Source: Archilochus colubris
Lineage: Eukaryota > Chordata > Aves > Apodiformes > Trochilidae
Assembly (NCBI GenBank): GCA_023079485.1
Contig: CM041086.1
Coordinates: forward strand, 13,462,401 to 13,526,400
DNA length: 64,000 nucleotides
Direction of reading: 5' to 3'
Below, piece by piece: positions 25,980 through 38,852 of this stretch; position 1 is the first letter of the stretch; each line of letters starts with the position of its first letter. Position numbers and translations under genes: made by a program. The notes under the pieces were generated by a model. It did not search any database, was not told the DNA's origin, and worked only from the letters and a program-made list of their open reading frames with translations.

Positions 25980-28900
25980 GACAACAGATGAAATAATTAA
26001 CTTGCATTTAGATGGGCACATGTCAAAAGCTATCTGAGAGACCTGTCTTATTGATCTTGGTTTGCCTCATTCCAGAACTTCTGAAATATAATGCCCCATT
26101 GGAGATATACAAGCTTATAGTTTTCCCTTTATGCCTCCCCTATTCAGGCTGGATTCCCAAAGATAACATGCAAGTGTCAGGCATGAAATTTTACAATCCT
26201 CCTGTATTCCTTTCTTCATGAATTTGTAGCATGCTCTGAAAGCTGAGCTGCTTAAAAGGATTTTATATTTTAGCCAGGCTTTTGCCTCCTAAGTGTGTAA
26301 GCCTTTACAAATGTGTCCTTAAATTTTGTTGAAAACAGTTTCTAACAAGAAAGTTAGCTTTTTTTTTCTTTTTTTTTTTTTTGTCATTTTTATTCCATGT
26401 CAGCATTACTACTTCCTTTAAAAAAAAAAAAATGAATTCCTTTGAGAGGAGTTTTTGAAAAGAAATTCTAGAAGAAATGTTGCTACACAAAGGCAAATGG
26501 ATCCATCCAAAGATACCTAAACCAGTTAAATATTATATTAAAAGTTCTGACTTAGCCCTAAACAAGGCCAGCTGGTGTTTCAACAAAAAATCTTCCAGCA
26601 TGCCTCTATAACAAAGAGAATACACACTCAAAAGATCCTTTGAAGCTTTGAATCCTATGGAAAATCAGCACATTGGGTCAGGCAAATTCACCTTAATGTG
26701 ACATGGTGTTATCTGCATTATCTGCATGGGGGAGTGCAGCTGATACACCCTGTGCAGAAGGGTTTTAGAGAACCAGCAGCTTATTTTTTTATCTTTTTAG
26801 CCCATGGAATTGGTGGAAACAGCCCCAGCTGAACCGTGGCAATTTGACCAGTCAAGAAAATCCATCAGCAACATTTCTCTGAGGAACAAAACAGGTTGAG
26901 GGTTTTTTCCTCCCTCCCAAATTTCAAACTTTCAAGACCTCTTGTTTCTGAAGTAGGGGAAGTTTTGCCCTGGGTGGTTGTGTTGTCCCCTCTGGGAGCT
27001 GTTGGTGACCTCAGGACAGCAAAGGGACAAGAGTTGCACTGAGCAGGCAGAAACCTGGAGCTTCAGCTGCATTGGCACAAGGAGTTTAACATGTCAGGCT
27101 TTGGGGGATTTCATTAGTATTGTAGTTTTTACTTTAACAGATTTAATGGTATTTTATGTCTGTTTAGATTACCTACAGATAAGCACCTCCTATAAAAATT
27201 CTCATCCTCCCTTCACCATCTTCTGTCTTCAAAGCTTTCTTCAGGTTTCCCACCTCTTGGAAAAGAGGTACTTGCTTCTTCAGACTTCTCATTCCTTCCA
27301 ATAAAGCATCAATTTTATCAGTCTTCACTGCAGTAGTTGCCTTGCAAGTGAATACTATACACCCACCTTAGCTTGAACTTGGACTCTGTTTTTATCTTGC
27401 TGGCACCAGCTTCTGCAGAACTTGAGGACAGATGGTGTGTTTTATCTGGTGTTTTTGTGTGTTCCCAGAAACATTTATGGTACTCTGTCAAGTTAGCAAA
27501 ATGGTGAATATTAATATTACATCAGTTTTGCCTCCTCTCCAGACAGAAGAAGACTGTAAAATACTGCTTTTGTTGTTTTGGTGCCATTGGAATCAGAGGA
27601 TTACAGAAAAATTGAAATTTTTTTTTTATTATTATTTAGGTTTTCACTTTTAAAAAAATTTCTTTCATTTCTTGGCTTTTCCTACTCCAGGAAGATTTCT
27701 CATTTTAATTGGATTGCTCTATCCATCCCAGTTTTGTTCTGTGTTTTGCATTGTATCTCTTAGCAGCACCTCATTCCAGGAGGGGAGAACTGGGAAGCAG
27801 ATTTTTGAATATGAAAAAGCTGAACAATAAGCAGCTAATGTTTTGGGTCTGAATGCTTCCTAAGAGCCCCAGGGAAACTGTGTGCTGCACAGGTCCAGCA
27901 CAAGTTGAATACATCATTTTACATCCCAGGAAAAAGTCCCCAGGAAAGCTTAAGTCATTCTTAGAATATGCATCCCATTTATCCTGTGACAGAGGGGCTT
28001 ATTTTTGCACAGCCCTCTTTTTCCTTGTGTGGAAGGAGGCAAAACTGCTCACTGTGGTCAGACCACTGTTCTGCTATTACATTGAAAACAAGCCATTTAT
28101 TTTATTTTTTTTTTCCTGGCATTATTGCCCTTTCCTCTGGGGAACTGGCATTTTGTAAAGCCAGCAGTCAACAGGGAAGCCACTCTGCCCTCCAGGTTGC
28201 TACCATTACCAAAACCAAGGGCAGAGCTGGTTCAGAGGACAGATGAATTGTGCAAGGGAAGTCCTGCCCAGCCCAGCCTCCCCTGAGAGTGATGACAAAT
28301 TGTGTTCTTCCTGCATAGGGATTCTTTTTTCCTTTCTCTAGCAGGCTTTGCCTTCCATTTCTGACCTCAAGCAGACTGCTCCTTTGTCTTGAACCACCGT
28401 TTGGCTACACACTTCCCCTCTTTCCTTCTAAGCACCTGCTTTGATTTCCCTGGTGGAATGCCAGCACAACTGACAAAAGCAGAGATTTGCCTTTTCATCT
28501 GCCTCCTAGGTTGTTATTCAAGAGCAGCAACAGCAAAGTTCTGCAACCTTTCAATGCAAGTTCCAAAGACATATTCTAAATTGCTCCCCAAGGTTTTTGT
28601 TCTCTGGAGCAATAATCCCCCAAGAAACAGCTCTTTGGGGCTGTTCCCCTATTTTATGACAGAGCAGGATAGTGCTAAAGCTTCCCACACAAATATGGCA
28701 GGCTATGAAATCAGCCTGCTGATCTTGGGAGAACAACTTAAAGCAGTTGTTGCCAGCTTGATGAAGTTCCACTCCATTTAGCATCTCATAAAAATATCAG
28801 TTTTCATATTTGACCATCTCTGTAAAGAGAATTTACTTACCAAAGGTCACCTCATGCTCTTGCAGCCCAGGCTCACAGAAGACCCCTCTGAGCATCTCCT

Positions 28901-29925
28901 GCCAAACTCAACAAGGCAGTGAGTCAGCCTCCCCTATACATTAATGTTTTTAAATGTAACATCTGCCCCTCTTGGTTTTCAGTCTGTGATCAAAATTCCC
29001 TCGGTTCTGAGTCAAAACTGAGTAAAGAGCTTGGGGTGCAGCTTTTGGGTGCTTGGAGACTCTACTGGCATCAGGCATGGGATGAGTTGCCCTGAGATGA
29101 GCTCTTTCCCTGGTATTTCCTCCTGTCAGAGCCCCAGATGGACTTCATTTCATTAGGTGTAGCTGTAGGCATGCTGCCATCCAGCTCTGCTGCTGACTTT
29201 ATCCCACTACTGCTGAAGGCCAAATAATCATAATAATTTCAAGTTGATAGCACAGTATATTTCCCCAGGGAATGCTATTCAAATTAAATCAGTCATACCA
29301 ACAATGATTTGATAATTATATAAAGGGAGCCCTGTACTCCAGTTTTTTGTTGTTTTTTTTTCTCAAAGATCCTGCATTCTATCAAATGGTTCTTGCTCTT
29401 TTCATAGTATTTTCTTCCCACAGATCTTGATTCTCTTTGCCTTCTTTCATGTGAGAAAAAGAGTTATGATGATATCATGCTTAAGTGCAATCCATGTCAA
29501 AATAGAAACAAATGTAAATTTCAGGTCTTATTTATGAGGTAGGCACTGGGTGCCACATGATGCTGGTGACAGCAAGAAGGCAGAGCATTGAGTGGCCTCA
29601 TTTTGAAAGCTCTGTGGGTTTCTGAAGCCCCGATTAATTATTCCAGTCACACGTGATGGAGAATGAAATTCTCTGGTGAAATTACCCTGGCTCTTATCTA
29701 CTGGTCAGTCTCCATCTCTCCAGGTTCAGCACAGAGCTCTATCTTCAAGGCCTTCAGTAATTTCCTGGTTTGCACTGATGCTCCCATTTTCTACAGCAGA
29801 GTAATCATTTAAGAAGGTGAAAAAAACCCACAAATTATTGTTTCTCTATGTGCAAGCAAATTGCTGAACACTGAGGATGCTCTGAGGTGCTAAGGGGAGG
29901 CAGCTTAGGAGCAGGATGAGGCCTC
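25980..29925. other. AT-rich unique non-coding DNA with T and A tracts
   Basis: Contains T-rich tracts at about 26359-26383 and an A12 run near 26420. Frames up to 130 codons occur (28389-28781, plus) but overlap an opposite-strand frame and have no recognisable domain. No exon or repeat family recognised. Confidence 0.4.
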
Positions 29926-29943
29926 TTTTTTTTTTTTTTTTTT
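29926..29943. repeat. poly(T) run, 18 nt
   Basis: Eighteen T in a row followed by cttctagg. The arrangement looks like a splice acceptor, but the downstream frames close within about 20 codons without a donor site, so it is recorded as a homopolymer only. Confidence 0.85.
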
Positions 29944-32900
29944 CTTCTAGGCTGGATCAAATTGGTTGCAAAAGAACTGGAGCTAAAATTGCTCCACCTT
30001 TTTAGAATGGGATGATTTATATCTCCTTTATGAACAGGAGATAAAATGTTCTGCCTCTTACATTCTCACAGAAGTAAAACAGAACTAAAAATACATCCTA
30101 GTGCAGACAAGTTTAAAATAGAGCTCAGAGCAGACAAGTATTCATGAACAAATGAGTTACTGATTGGGCATATTCCAAAATATTAAACATAACCTTTCCT
30201 AAGTGTGGGTGGTTTTGTTCCATCGCCAGACAATGGGGAATATTGAGTGGCAGGAACTGGGAAATCTTTCATTGGATGAGGTTGAATCAGTGTCTGAGGC
30301 ATGACTTCAGTGCCATGCAGTTAAACCTTGTGAATCTGTCCCTTTGTCACTGATTTTCCTGTACTCTTGGCTACTTAAGTGTCTGATACAGTGACTGATT
30401 CCTTTAAGGATGTAATAAAAAATTTCACAAGGCCATGATATGTAAGAAAAGGGACTTCTGAACAGTTAAAATTTAGGACTAAATCTGATTTTAAGTCAGC
30501 TGAGACATCTGAATTTTATGCTTTTGTTAGTTTATCACAGGTTTTCCTTTTCTTCTCTTGGGACTAGTGAACAATCAGGTTCAGGAGATTTCTAGTGGGC
30601 AGAACAATGATATTTTTGTTCTGTCATTTGTGCTGGTAGCTGTTTTTCAACTGTCTTTAGGAAAAAAAATACATAAAATTAATATTTATGTTGTCAGAGA
30701 GAGAGAAAAAAAGGATCTGAAGCTTTTAGAATGATCATACCCTGCTCTCAGTTTGGCAGCTCCTGAGAAATAAAAAACTGGGTTATATTGTAATCAGATT
30801 TATAGTATTTTGGGGGAAAAAACTCTGCAACCAAATTTCTAGAATTAATTCTGCCTCTTTGTTTCAGTTGATCTCCTAGCAAGAAATGCTTCATCTTGTT
30901 TTGACTTTGCTGGTCAGGAAGGAATCTCCTTTGCCTTTCACAAAGGGAGAAAAAGATCTTTGCTTTTCCATCATCAATCCCCAGATCTACCGAAAATGAA
31001 ATAAAATTGCTACTAGACTGAAAAGAAGAGTGTAATTCCCAGAAATTGATTCCTCAAAGTGCACATCTCTACTTCTCATCTATTAGCCTCCTTCCATCAT
31101 AAACCATATTAATGTAGCATATTGATGTAATTAATCTTTTAACACCTACGGAGACAAACGTGGCACGCTGTGCCTTGTCAGTGTAATAAAGGGTACATGG
31201 AGAGTTGTGTCAGAAGAGGATGTGCCTGCTGGGTGTGTATAATCTTATATTCCATTTCATGAGCTATCTGGCATCCACATAGCCTCTTGCTGCCCCTTTG
31301 CAGCCCTGTGTAGCTGTAGGTGAGGGCGATGCTCTTGTCTCCTGGGGAAGGTGGAATCATTTTGTTCTGGGTTGTTTATTGCAGCTCCTTCTTGCTCCAG
31401 GATAGCAATAATGATGCTAAAAGAGAAGCTCTTACTCACCTGAGCCCTTTCTGGGGACTTTTCCCTCTGTGCCCTGTGGCCATCCTCCTGGGTGAGAAGC
31501 TCTCTGATGCCTTAGGCTGTCATTGCAAACAGGTCTTGTTATTCAGGAAATGTGCTAATTAAGCATTCACTTAATTATAGTGATTACAGTTTCCTCAGCT
31601 TAGTGATTTTCCTATGATTCAGCTGCCTGTGCCATCACTTTATTGCTTCCTTCTCACAAAGCATTGGAAGTGCTTTCTTCCAAATTCTTTGTATGAGTCT
31701 AGAAATGTGGGGTTCACAGCCTTTCCTCACTCCAGGACACTGCTATAAATTTCAAGTGTTGAGGTCAGGAGCCTTTGTTCTCATCAAAGAGATTCTGGTT
31801 CCTTTTTTGGCTGTGTCCAACCAACTTCTGGTTGACCAAAACTTCAGATTCACTAGAAATAGGGATTTCACTCAGTCAGGACTCTCCTGCACCCCAAACT
31901 TGTCTTAGACAAAACCCCTTGTTACCTTCTCCAGCCATCACTGTTGTAGCCACCCTCGTCCTTTACTAAACTAATTTATATTTCCTAACCTAATTTCTTC
32001 CTCTTCATTCCCTTTTCAAGTCCTGATTGTCCCTCCTCTACATCGTCCAATATATTTTTTTCCTTTTTTTGCCCTTATTTTATCTTATTTTTATCACACA
32101 AGTGATGGGAGCTAAAGAAGTCAAGCAATAGTGCTTCTACTGATTAAATTAGAATTAGAAGATCCACTGCTTAGGGCAACCTTTAACAGCTTGATAATGT
32201 GATAAACTGGAAGCAGACAGTCCAGTAAAAATTCCTTCTTTGCCTGAATTCTGTTTTCCATATACATTAACTACATCATTAGTATCCCTTGTGCTGGCAG
32301 CAATGCTTAGCATAAATCCAAATTAAAGGATTCATGAAACAAAGAAATAGTGACAAGCATGGGCTGGAGTATGACCAGCATCATATGGATTTGTAGGAGT
32401 AACAAATTCAGCATTGAATAAATACCCTGTAAGGATATTTATTTTATTTACTTATTATTTTACCCCCTGCTCTAGTTCTGCCCTTTCCACCTCAGCTTTG
32501 GGCACTGGTGTTTGAACTTTAATGCTGCTCTTTTAGGTCAGCTGTCCTTCAGATGATCACTTTTCCATGTTTTTTAACATGATTTTTATTAAAATGCTGC
32601 TAGTGCAGTTCACAGATGACTGTGCAGGTAAAAATGGGAATAATATTTCATTCATTCTCAAAATATTATGTATTCAAACAATAACTGCAATGTATGCTGG
32701 GTTTATGGTGTCTCTTGTGCTCGCTGTGTGTGGGGGGAGGCAGTGGAATTGGCAGAGATCTATCAGAAAATAGAAATTTAATGAAGTAATAAGTAGATAG
32801 GTAAGCAAAAAGCCTGACTGACTCACACCTGCACTTGGAAAATGATCTATTTTGTTTGGGGTTTTTCCTCTAAGGAAGGGGAGTTCTGGTTTTATATCAA

Positions 32901-33617
32901 GTCTACCCCTTAATGACAGGGAATCCTTTGCATTCAAAATATTTTCCTGCTTCATAGAACTAGGATGCCACACTGCAAGACTCCTTGTTCCTCCTCAGAT
33001 GGAATAAATAAACATCTAAAAGAGAAAATTGTCGTTCACACAATTGTAGGTGGGAAAAAAGAAGTTTAGAAAATAATTTGTAGTACGTATCTGAAGTACA
33101 TCAACAGTGTCAATGAAAACAAAAACCCAGCTGGAAATTTGGCCTTGTCAAAGTCTAATTTAATAAAATAGCTTTCTAATATTGATCTTTTAATTTCTTC
33201 AATAACTGCATAACAAATGAGCAGTTCAGTTTCAAACTCAGTATTTTGAAATTAGGAATGTCAGCAGCTCAAAATTAAGCATTTTTTGCCCAAATTTGTA
33301 TAACTTCATTCACTATTTCTGACTTTTGCTTTTGACATTTATTCATTACTTTTGTTCATTTCATTTTGGACCCCTCAAAAAACTTTGCATCTTGAAATTC
33401 CTCCAGGCTAGAAGTTTCAATGTCTATAATTGTACATACTGGATTTTACATCTGGCACCTCCTGTGGTACTAAAATCTGTCTTGAATATAGAGATGGTTA
33501 CTCATCTCCAGGGTCACATCATTTGGGATTCTCAACATTCAGACTTTCTGAGTGACTCTTGGTCAGTTTTTGCTAGGTTTTGGTGGCCATTCTCTTTCAT
33601 AGCTGATTTTTTTTATA
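29944..33617. other. AT-rich unique non-coding DNA
   Basis: No exon, RNA gene or transposable element recognised. Frames are at most 101 codons. Confidence 0.4.
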
Positions 33618-34174
33618 TCATAGAATCATAGAATCATAGAATTGGCTGGGTTGGAAGGGACCTCAGAGATCATCGAGTCCAACCCTTTTGCCACCGTTGC
33701 GGTTGCTAGACCATGGCACTGAGTGCCACATCCAGGCTCTTTTTAAGTATCTCCAGGGATGGAGAATCCACTACTTCCCTGGGCAGCCCATTCCAATGCC
33801 TGATCACTCTCTCCGTAAAGAAATTCTTTCTAATATCCAACCTAAACCTCCCCTGGCACAACTTAAGACCCTGCCCTCTTGTCTTGCTGAGAGTTGCCAG
33901 GGAGCAGAGCCCGACCCCCCCCTGGCTCCAACCTCCTTTCAGGGAGTTGTAGACAGCGATGAAGTCTCCCCTGTGCCTCCTCTTCTCCAGGCTGAACACC
34001 CCCAGCTCCCTCAGCCTCTCCTCATAGGGTCTGTGCTCGAGTCCCTTCACCAGCCTGGTTGCCCTCCTTTGGACCTGCTCCAGGACCTCGATATCCTTCC
34101 TGAACTGGGGGGTCCAGAACTGGACACAGGACTCAAGGTGTGGCCTCACCAGGGCTGAGTACAGGGGCAGAATC
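33618..34174 (-). mobile_element. CR1 LINE fragment, ~557 bp, youngest-looking copy
   Basis: A 5'-truncated CR1 in minus orientation. The 3' end at the low coordinate carries three reverse octamers (catagaat), then attggctgggttggaaggga and the rest of the conserved 3' UTR, then the pol C-terminus. Truncation lies at the segment encoding ILPLYSALV. The pol frame is uninterrupted (see the nested entry) and the octamer tail is intact, so this is probably a recent insertion. No clear target duplication is visible, as is common for CR1. It is 22 kb from the similar copy at 10924 and 25 kb from the one at 58836, all in the same orientation. Confidence 0.96.
33706..34174 (-). pseudogene. CR1 pol (ORF2) C-terminal remnant, frame intact
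   Basis: About 156 codons of the C-terminal region of CR1 pol, downstream of the reverse transcriptase catalytic core. Recognisable motifs in order are [65 protein letters not shown] and LDVALSAMV, followed by the stop that I take as the natural end of the protein. The endonuclease and the reverse transcriptase active site are missing because the insertion is truncated at its 5' end. The frame happens to continue upstream to a methionine at 34275, but those first 34 residues are flanking DNA and not CR1. There is no sign of host use. Confidence 0.9.
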
Positions 34175-35754
34175 CAATATCTAATATCTATTGCTTGAAG
34201 CAATAGTGGGTAGTAACAGCTCGGTAGCTGATGCTCACATCCAAACACTTTGGGAAAGAATGAGCCAGGTTTCATTTGTATGTTTTACTTCATTGTCTCT
34301 CAAAAGCTTTGTTTCTCCTAACAGGAGATGTCTTGTTTATGGTGGACACATAAAGAAGAGAAGGGTTATTTCAGCATCTGTGAGAACCTCTGCAAGATGG
34401 CACAAATCTCACATCTAAGATTTGTTTGGTCCTCAGACTTCTCTGGCTTCTTCAGGGAGCACACTAAAAGACAAAAAAAATCACAAAACTAACCCTGAGA
34501 TTACAGAGGAAAAGTAAAATATGGGTGGATGGGAAAATAAAATTTGCAAAAATTCTCACATCTGACCTTCCAATATAATGGTGATAATTCAGTCTTTCTG
34601 CAAGTAGGAACCTTAAATGAAAAGTTCAATTTCAGTTCCTTAAATGAAAATGGTTCATAATCACAATTTCATTTTTCACTGGAAAGATAATTATTTTTTT
34701 CCCAAGTAATTTGCAATAATGGCTCTGTGTTCAGGTGTTGCTGCTATCAGAGCTCACTAAATATTTGAATACTTTCTTCTTTCATGGGGCAGCAAAAGCT
34801 GAATCCCAAACCATTTCCGTTAGGAACATCTGGGTTCGAGTTCTTTGCCAGGATTTTGGAGAATAAGCAGAAAACAAGATTTTTTTTATTCACTCCCAGT
34901 CACTTGCTGGCCCTGCAGCTGCCAGCCTGGGCTGCTGGTGGAGAAAAGCAATGACCTGCTAAAGCACTAAGACTTGGTCCTCCCACCAGGATCTCAGAAA
35001 AATAGATTCAGCGAAACTGTTGGGTTATTCCTCTGAGTAGGAAGGAAATTAAATTAATAGGAAGATATTACTGTATTGTTTGGAATATTATCATTTGGTC
35101 AGACTCTGATTCTGTCTCTGCTGAAGCTGCTGAAGGTCTTTGTCTTGTGCTGTAATTAAAAATAAGGGCTCTTCCTTCTAGCCATTAAAATCTTCACTGC
35201 ATTTTGGGGACATATATGTAGGGCTATTCTATTATATATCTATATTCTTTATTTGTATGGGCAGAGTAACAAACATGACAAACAGGGAGATCCATAAATC
35301 TAGGTGTATGTCTGAATTCAGCACTTTGTCAACAGATCAGTGACATGACTCAGTGACAAAGGAGACAACTGCCTTGTATTTCCCATGCTCTCTGAGCAAA
35401 AGAATACAACCTTTAAACCTCAGACCTGTTTGTTTAGCTGTGTACACCATATCCTTGTTAAAAGAAACTCAGTTCCTGCTCATGCAGCCCCAGACTGTGC
35501 TTAGGAGCAAGAAACCAACACAAAAGCTTGAGATCTGTCTGTTCAAACCACAGTGAGTTACATTGGTGCCAGGATTTGTGCCTTTAAGTAGGAAGGCAAA
35601 ATTTCCCTGTAAAACATATGGGTGCAGAAGGGTCAGCTGAGTGCTCCCTGTATGGTTGGTGCTACAGCTCAAGTCCCTTGTTTCAGTGTTGGACAATGCT
35701 TCAGTCATGAAAAAAATCACTTTATATAAAGATATTAGTACATTTTCATTCATT
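34175..35754. other. unique AT-rich DNA between CR1 copies
   Basis: No repeat family or exon recognised. A short TATATA-rich stretch lies near 35210-35250. Confidence 0.4.
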
Positions 35755-35872
35755 ATTCAAGGTGAGGCTTGACAAGGCTCTGACAACATCATCTAGTTGA
35801 GGATGTCCCTGCTTACTGAAGGGGGTTGGACAAGAAGACCTTTAGAGGTCCCTTCCACTTAAATTATCCTAA
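35755..35872 (+). mobile_element. CR1 LINE fragment, old 3' end
   Basis: A short, diverged CR1 3' end in plus orientation. It is recognised from caaggtgaggcttgacaagg, gatgtccctgcttactgaag and gggggttggacaagaagacc, then gaggtcccttccacttaaat. The terminal octamers have decayed. The order of these blocks matches CR1 3' UTR, but the subfamily differs from the copy at 33618. Confidence 0.8.
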
Positions 35873-38379
35873 TATTTTAATAATAGAACTATGTCTTCCA
35901 TTCCAGTATCTCAAAACAGTTGTGAAGTGCTGTAGATAAGCACTGAAAGACTGATTTGCAGAGTTTTGCATAGATACAGCTTTGATTTTATTTGTTCAGC
36001 TTCACACACTTATAAGAGTGATAAAAAAGTACTAAATATTTCACTTTATTATTTGGATGACTCAGTACCTGCATATGAATGAGAAGTGAAGTTGCATAAA
36101 TATTTTTTTCTATCAAGTTGATGCCATGTCATTAACAGCAATTATTATTCCTTTTTCAATCAGTAAAGCTGACTTTTCAACATATGTTTCCTTATTTTCC
36201 AACCCATCCATATTTCACTTTTCCCCCTGTAATCTCAGGGTAAGCTTTCTGACTTTTTTGTCTTTTAGTGTGCTCCCTAAAGGAGCTAGAGGCTAGAGAA
36301 GTCTCAGGACCAAACAGTTCTTGTTTAGTTCCTCTCTGGAGCCTTGACCAGATGGTACAAAAGAACACAAATCCCCAAGGAGTTGCAGAAAAAGTCTGTG
36401 GGGGGACTGATACAGAGAAGCTATGGTGCCTGCAAAGTCTGCAGAAATCTGATTAAACAATGTCTTTGGTTGGGAATAAAACAAGTTTGGGGATGCTTCT
36501 AGCCAGTGGTTTCTTTAATTTAACTTTTAGAATATCCGAATGCAACATCATAGAGCCATCAGGCAAAAGTGGCCTCAGCAGGATGGTCTTCCAGACCCAA
36601 TCAAGAAATTCAACCTGATAAACCTCTCATCTACTAGAAAGAATGTTGTTTGACCCCATTTACATAACTTCTAATTCTATGGAAAATTGTTTTTTCCTTC
36701 GCTAGAAATAAAAAGAACACAATTTGTGCTGAATTTTAAGTTTATTAGAATTACAGTACCTACAGGACTACTGAGAAAAGTTCTGGTAAATTGTAAGCAT
36801 GTTTTATGTTTAAAGTAAGAAAGCCTTGTAACACCTGTTGGGAAACCCAGTCATTACTAATTTTAAACTTGTTCAAAATCATGTATGAAATCAGCAACTG
36901 AGTTAGAAATTGACCCCAGGAGTCTTGTTTATCTAGATAACATTCAAGACAAATGAGCCACCTAAATACCTTGCTAGTTACCTGAGGCTTGTTTGATTCA
37001 GCCGCAGAATGATTCCTTACAGAAGGGGTTTATTCTCCCATGATCTAAGAAGAGCAACTTCAATCCTAAAGTTCCAATTCAAGCAGTATTAGTTGTGTTT
37101 GAAAGGATGAGTAAGGAAGGATGGAGAAAGGCCTCAAGAAGGGAGTTTTTAGAAAATCAAGATTGTCTTTGAGAGAAAACCCTCAACTTTCCTCTTAGCA
37201 AGACTTCCTCTTAGCAGAAGACAGATGTCTCATTCCTGTAATTGTGTAATTCCTTCCTGAATCATCAGGCAGCCTTTGTCTGGCATTGTGTGATGGGGAA
37301 GTTAATTACAGGCCTGTGTTAAACAAGGCTCAGATGTGTTACCTTTAATTTCATTGCTTTTCTTCACTTAGTAGAAAAAACAGAGGTAGTGTTGAGTAGT
37401 AAGCAGAGTATCCTAAAAGAAGTTGTTGCTAATTTGTCTTAAGAAATAATCAGAGTATTTGGGGAGTTTCTTTAGATGCAAAACTGAGATAAGGTTTTGC
37501 AAGAATTCAGATAATCTTTCACATCAATAAGGAATCAAAAGGTTTTGGTTTTTTTTTAATGAAAGCTGAAATTCTGATACAAACAAAATTTCTTGGACCT
37601 TACAACTGTCCTCTGTATTTTTTGCTGGATTTTTGCTCTGACACAGGAACAAGTGAAAATATGTGGAAAATATCATGTCTTATCCCTGAACCCTTGCTTA
37701 AGGTCTGTTTTGAGTGACTTGATTTGATTGAGGATGGAAATAAACAAAGAAAATCCATTCATCTGGGCTGCAACCTACTTCCAGTTCTTATTTGCTCCTG
37801 CTAGACACAGCTGCCTGTTGTGGATCATTGCAGAGTATTTCTGAGATGTTAGAACTACCCCAAAAAGCATTTTACTTTAGTTGCCATCCAAATTATTTCA
37901 GTTTATGAATGTACAAGTCCTGTGCATCATCACATGCCTATTCAGCTCATTTTCTGTTCTGTTTTCAAGTGGTGCTTACCATAACATGAGCTCTTTGTCC
38001 CAACTCCAGTTTTATCTACCATTTACCAGGAATTATGAGTGTTAAAGCTTTCTCAGTTGTAAAAAGAAAATCAATATTCATTTGATGTTTGCAACTGGAA
38101 CCTACACTAGGTAGAAATGTAAAGATTTTGCTGTTGTCAGGGTGAGTCCAAAATAGAGCTGACAAAGAGAAATTCAGAGGAATGGCTGAAAAGTCAGGCA
38201 CCCTGTTAGCCCAAAGAAGTGAGCATTTGACCATTATGAAAAGTGTGGTTTTTGATCAGAAGCTTTGGTTACACAGCTCCTCAAACAAATGGATTTAAAA
38301 ATAATAATAGTAAAAAAAGGGTTTTATTTGTTTAAGCATTTATTAATTGAATACCCCACCTGAAGTTTTCATCTCTAGG
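35873..38379. other. unique AT-rich non-coding DNA
   Basis: Nothing recognisable. The longest frames are 60-70 codons, including overlapping plus- and minus-strand frames around 36268-36484. Confidence 0.4.
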
Positions 38380-38852
38380 GCCTCCAACTTAAGAGGGACA
38401 TGGAGCTATTGGAGTCAGCACAGAGGGGGCCAGGAAAATCACCAGAGGGCTGGAGCATCTCTCCTATGAGAACAGGTTGAGGGGCTTGGGGTTGCTCAGA
38501 ATGGAGAAGAGAAGGCTCTAGAAAGACCTTAGAGAACCTCACAGTACCTGAAGGGGCTGCAGGAAAGCTGAGGAGGGACATTTGGCAAGGGCATGGAGTG
38601 ATAACACGAGAGAAAATGGATTCAAATGGAAAGATTTAGATTAGATATTAGGAAGAAATTCTTTAGGGTGAGGAAGGTGAGACACTGGCATGGGTTGCTC
38701 AGGGAAGCTGTGGATGCCCCATCCCTGGAAGTGTTCATCAGGTTGGATGTGGGCTTGAAGCAACCTGGGCTGGCGGGAAGTGTCCCTGCCCATGAAGGGA
38801 GTTGGAACTGGATGGCCTTCAAAGGTCTCTTCCAACCCAGATCACTCTACAA
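38380..38852 (+). mobile_element. CR1 LINE fragment, ~470 bp, moderately old
   Basis: A 5'-truncated CR1 in plus orientation that begins at cctccaacttaagagggaca and runs through gagcatctctcctatgagaa, gagaagagaaggctctag, ttagatattaggaagaaatt and gatgccccatccctggaagt to gtctcttccaacccagatca. The terminal octamer is reduced to a remnant. Parts of the pol C-terminus are still readable in frame at about 38626-38745 ([11 protein letters not shown], then LREAVDAPSLEVF), but the frame is broken upstream and downstream. The subfamily looks close to the fragment at 6691. Confidence 0.93.

Noticed and set aside
29926..29995. Splice-acceptor-like T18-CTTCTAG followed by an open 20-codon stretch
   Set aside because: All three frames after the AG close within about 20 codons and no GT donor with consensus context precedes the stops. 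Homopolymer T runs with a chance AG are common.
33688..34158. 156-codon plus-strand frame overlapping the CR1 at 33618
   Set aside because: It is antisense to the CR1 pol remnant, which is clearly read on the minus strand. The same antisense artefact recurs at 10988-11409 and 59108-59365 in the related copies.
34825..34850. gggttcgagttc resembling the T-arm of a tRNA
   Set aside because: No matching acceptor stem, D-arm or anticodon arm could be found around it.
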